Origin: an uncultured Rubrobacteraceae bacterium
GTDB lineage: Bacteria; Actinomycetota; Rubrobacteria; Rubrobacterales; Rubrobacteraceae
Length of the DNA: 6,239 nucleotides
Direction: 5' to 3'
Assembly: GCA_902805985.1 (NCBI GenBank)
Contig: CADCUW010000246.1
Coordinates: 1 to 6,239, forward strand
Of this stretch, positions 5,714-6,239 are shown piece by piece (within the stretch, counting starts at the first letter, position 1; each line of letters opens with the position of its first letter). Under the pieces are notes generated by a model, which was not told the DNA's origin, ran no database searches, and saw only the letters and a program-made list of their open reading frames with translations. The position numbers and the translations under genes are program-made.

Positions 5714-6129
5714 GCGAAGATCGGGTGGTAGTCATAACCGGCGCCGCGGGCGTCGTCGGCGCCCTCCTCGTCGAGCGCTTCCTGGCAAACGGCGATACCG
5801 TCCTTGCGACCGACCTCAGCAGCGATGCGCTCGAGCGGCTCCGCGGCGGGACCGGCGATGACGCGAAGCTCATCACCACCGCGGCGGACATCTCGAAGGA
5901 GGAGGACTGCGAGGGGCTGGCCGACCTCGTCAACCCGGGCCTTACCGTGAAGAGGGCGGTTCGGGAGAGCTTCCCGACCGAGATCCTCGAGGCGCAGCGC
6001 AACGGGCCCTCGGGCGCGACGAGGTCCTCCGGCACCTAGTCGCGCCCGGTCTTCTTCCTCGCCTCGCCCGACGCCGGCTTCATCTCCGGGCAGACCATCA
6101 ACGTCGACGGCGGGAAGCTCATGCCCTGA
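5710..6129 (+). pseudogene. Short-chain dehydrogenase/reductase, internally deleted and frameshifted
   Basis: The start is clear: AAGGAG at 5697-5702, seven bases before an ATG that overlaps the MarR stop. The first 75 or so residues are a normal Rossmann start: VVVITGAAGVVGALLVERFL (coenzyme loop at 10-17), TDLS with Asp35, and AADISKEED before GLADLVN. The reading then passes directly into what is normally the end of the domain, NPGLTVKRAVRESFPTEILEAQ. The NNAG motif, catalytic Ser and Tyr-x-x-x-Lys are absent. Only about 139 codons reach the natural end SGQTINVDGGKLMP at TGA 6127, against about 250 in the family. Further on, one base is lost before 6009, giving LGRDEV in another frame, and one is gained near 6045-6047, restoring PVFFLASPDAGF. 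The in-frame TAG at 6037 ends the product at 109 residues. It cannot be a working dehydrogenase. The junction near 5932 could reflect recombination between two Asn-containing VN segments. Confidence 0.85.
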
Positions 6130-6172
6130 ACCCGTAGAGAAGGACCGAACGATCTCACGAAAGGAGCAAGAA

Positions 6173-6239
6173 ATGAAGGTCTTGATGGTAGGAGCGACCG
6201 GCAGCAACGCCGGCCTGATCCTCCTGGAGGTGAAGAAGC
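6173..6239 (+). CDS. NmrA-like NAD(P)-binding protein, N-terminal fragment (runs off window)
   Basis: Twenty-two codons are visible before the window ends. MKVLMVGATGSNAGLILLEVKK is the first strand, glycine loop and helix of a Rossmann fold of the NmrA/atypical short-chain dehydrogenase type; the glycine pattern G-A-T-G-S-N-A-G is typical. AAGGAG at 6161-6166, six bases upstream, fixes the start. It lies 43 bases after the broken dehydrogenase in the same direction, so it is probably the next gene of the operon. Enzyme or redox-sensor function cannot be decided from this fragment. Confidence 0.75.
   Translation, partial: MKVLMVGATGSNAGLILLEVKK

Noticed and set aside
5371..6207. A 278-codon leftward frame under MarR and SDR
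   Set aside because: It is the antisense of strong rightward homology and shows no motif of its own.

Overview
The window is very GC-rich and fits a high-GC actinobacterium. A Rubrobacter-like host is my best guess: the left-hand genes use the Ile codon ATA often despite the high GC, and several starts are GTG behind purine-rich ribosome sites. This is inference from composition; there is no rRNA or other marker gene to confirm it.

Left part (1-2969): three intact genes. rpiA (ribose-5-phosphate isomerase A) runs rightward and converges on a LysR-type regulator; the 143 bases between them show no convincing terminator hairpin. The regulator is transcribed divergently from a cofactor-type sulfite oxidase (molybdopterin enzyme without heme domain or signal peptide). 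The effector domain resembles the CysL/YeiE branch of LysR proteins, so a regulator/target pair for sulfite handling is plausible. The shared 127-base control region holds an A/T-rich dyad beside a -10-like hexamer that would place the regulator's transcript start almost on its GTG codon.

Middle part (2966-4099): a decayed region. A DUF202 membrane-protein gene overlaps the end of the sulfite oxidase gene but is broken by two frame changes and looks shortened. Next come a stretch with no convincing gene, one small leftward membrane-protein gene with a good ribosome site (3383-3634), and about 400 further bases without a recognisable gene.

Right part (4029-6239): an apparent rightward operon: Old Yellow Enzyme-type flavin oxidoreductase, MarR-type regulator, short-chain dehydrogenase, then the start of an NmrA-like NAD(P)-binding protein. 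A perfect 7+4+7 palindrome overlaps the best -10 candidate of the operon and is a likely MarR operator. The set looks like a MarR-controlled response to quinones, enones or other electrophiles. Two of its genes are broken: the OYE gene has a one-base frameshift, and the dehydrogenase has lost its central catalytic part and carries two further frame changes. ATA codons are almost absent here, in contrast to the left part, so this operon may have a different origin.

I see no CRISPR array, tRNA, rRNA, insertion sequence or clear phage feature. The main points of interest are the clustered gene decay (or clustered read errors), the two candidate operators, and the sulfite oxidase/LysR pair.
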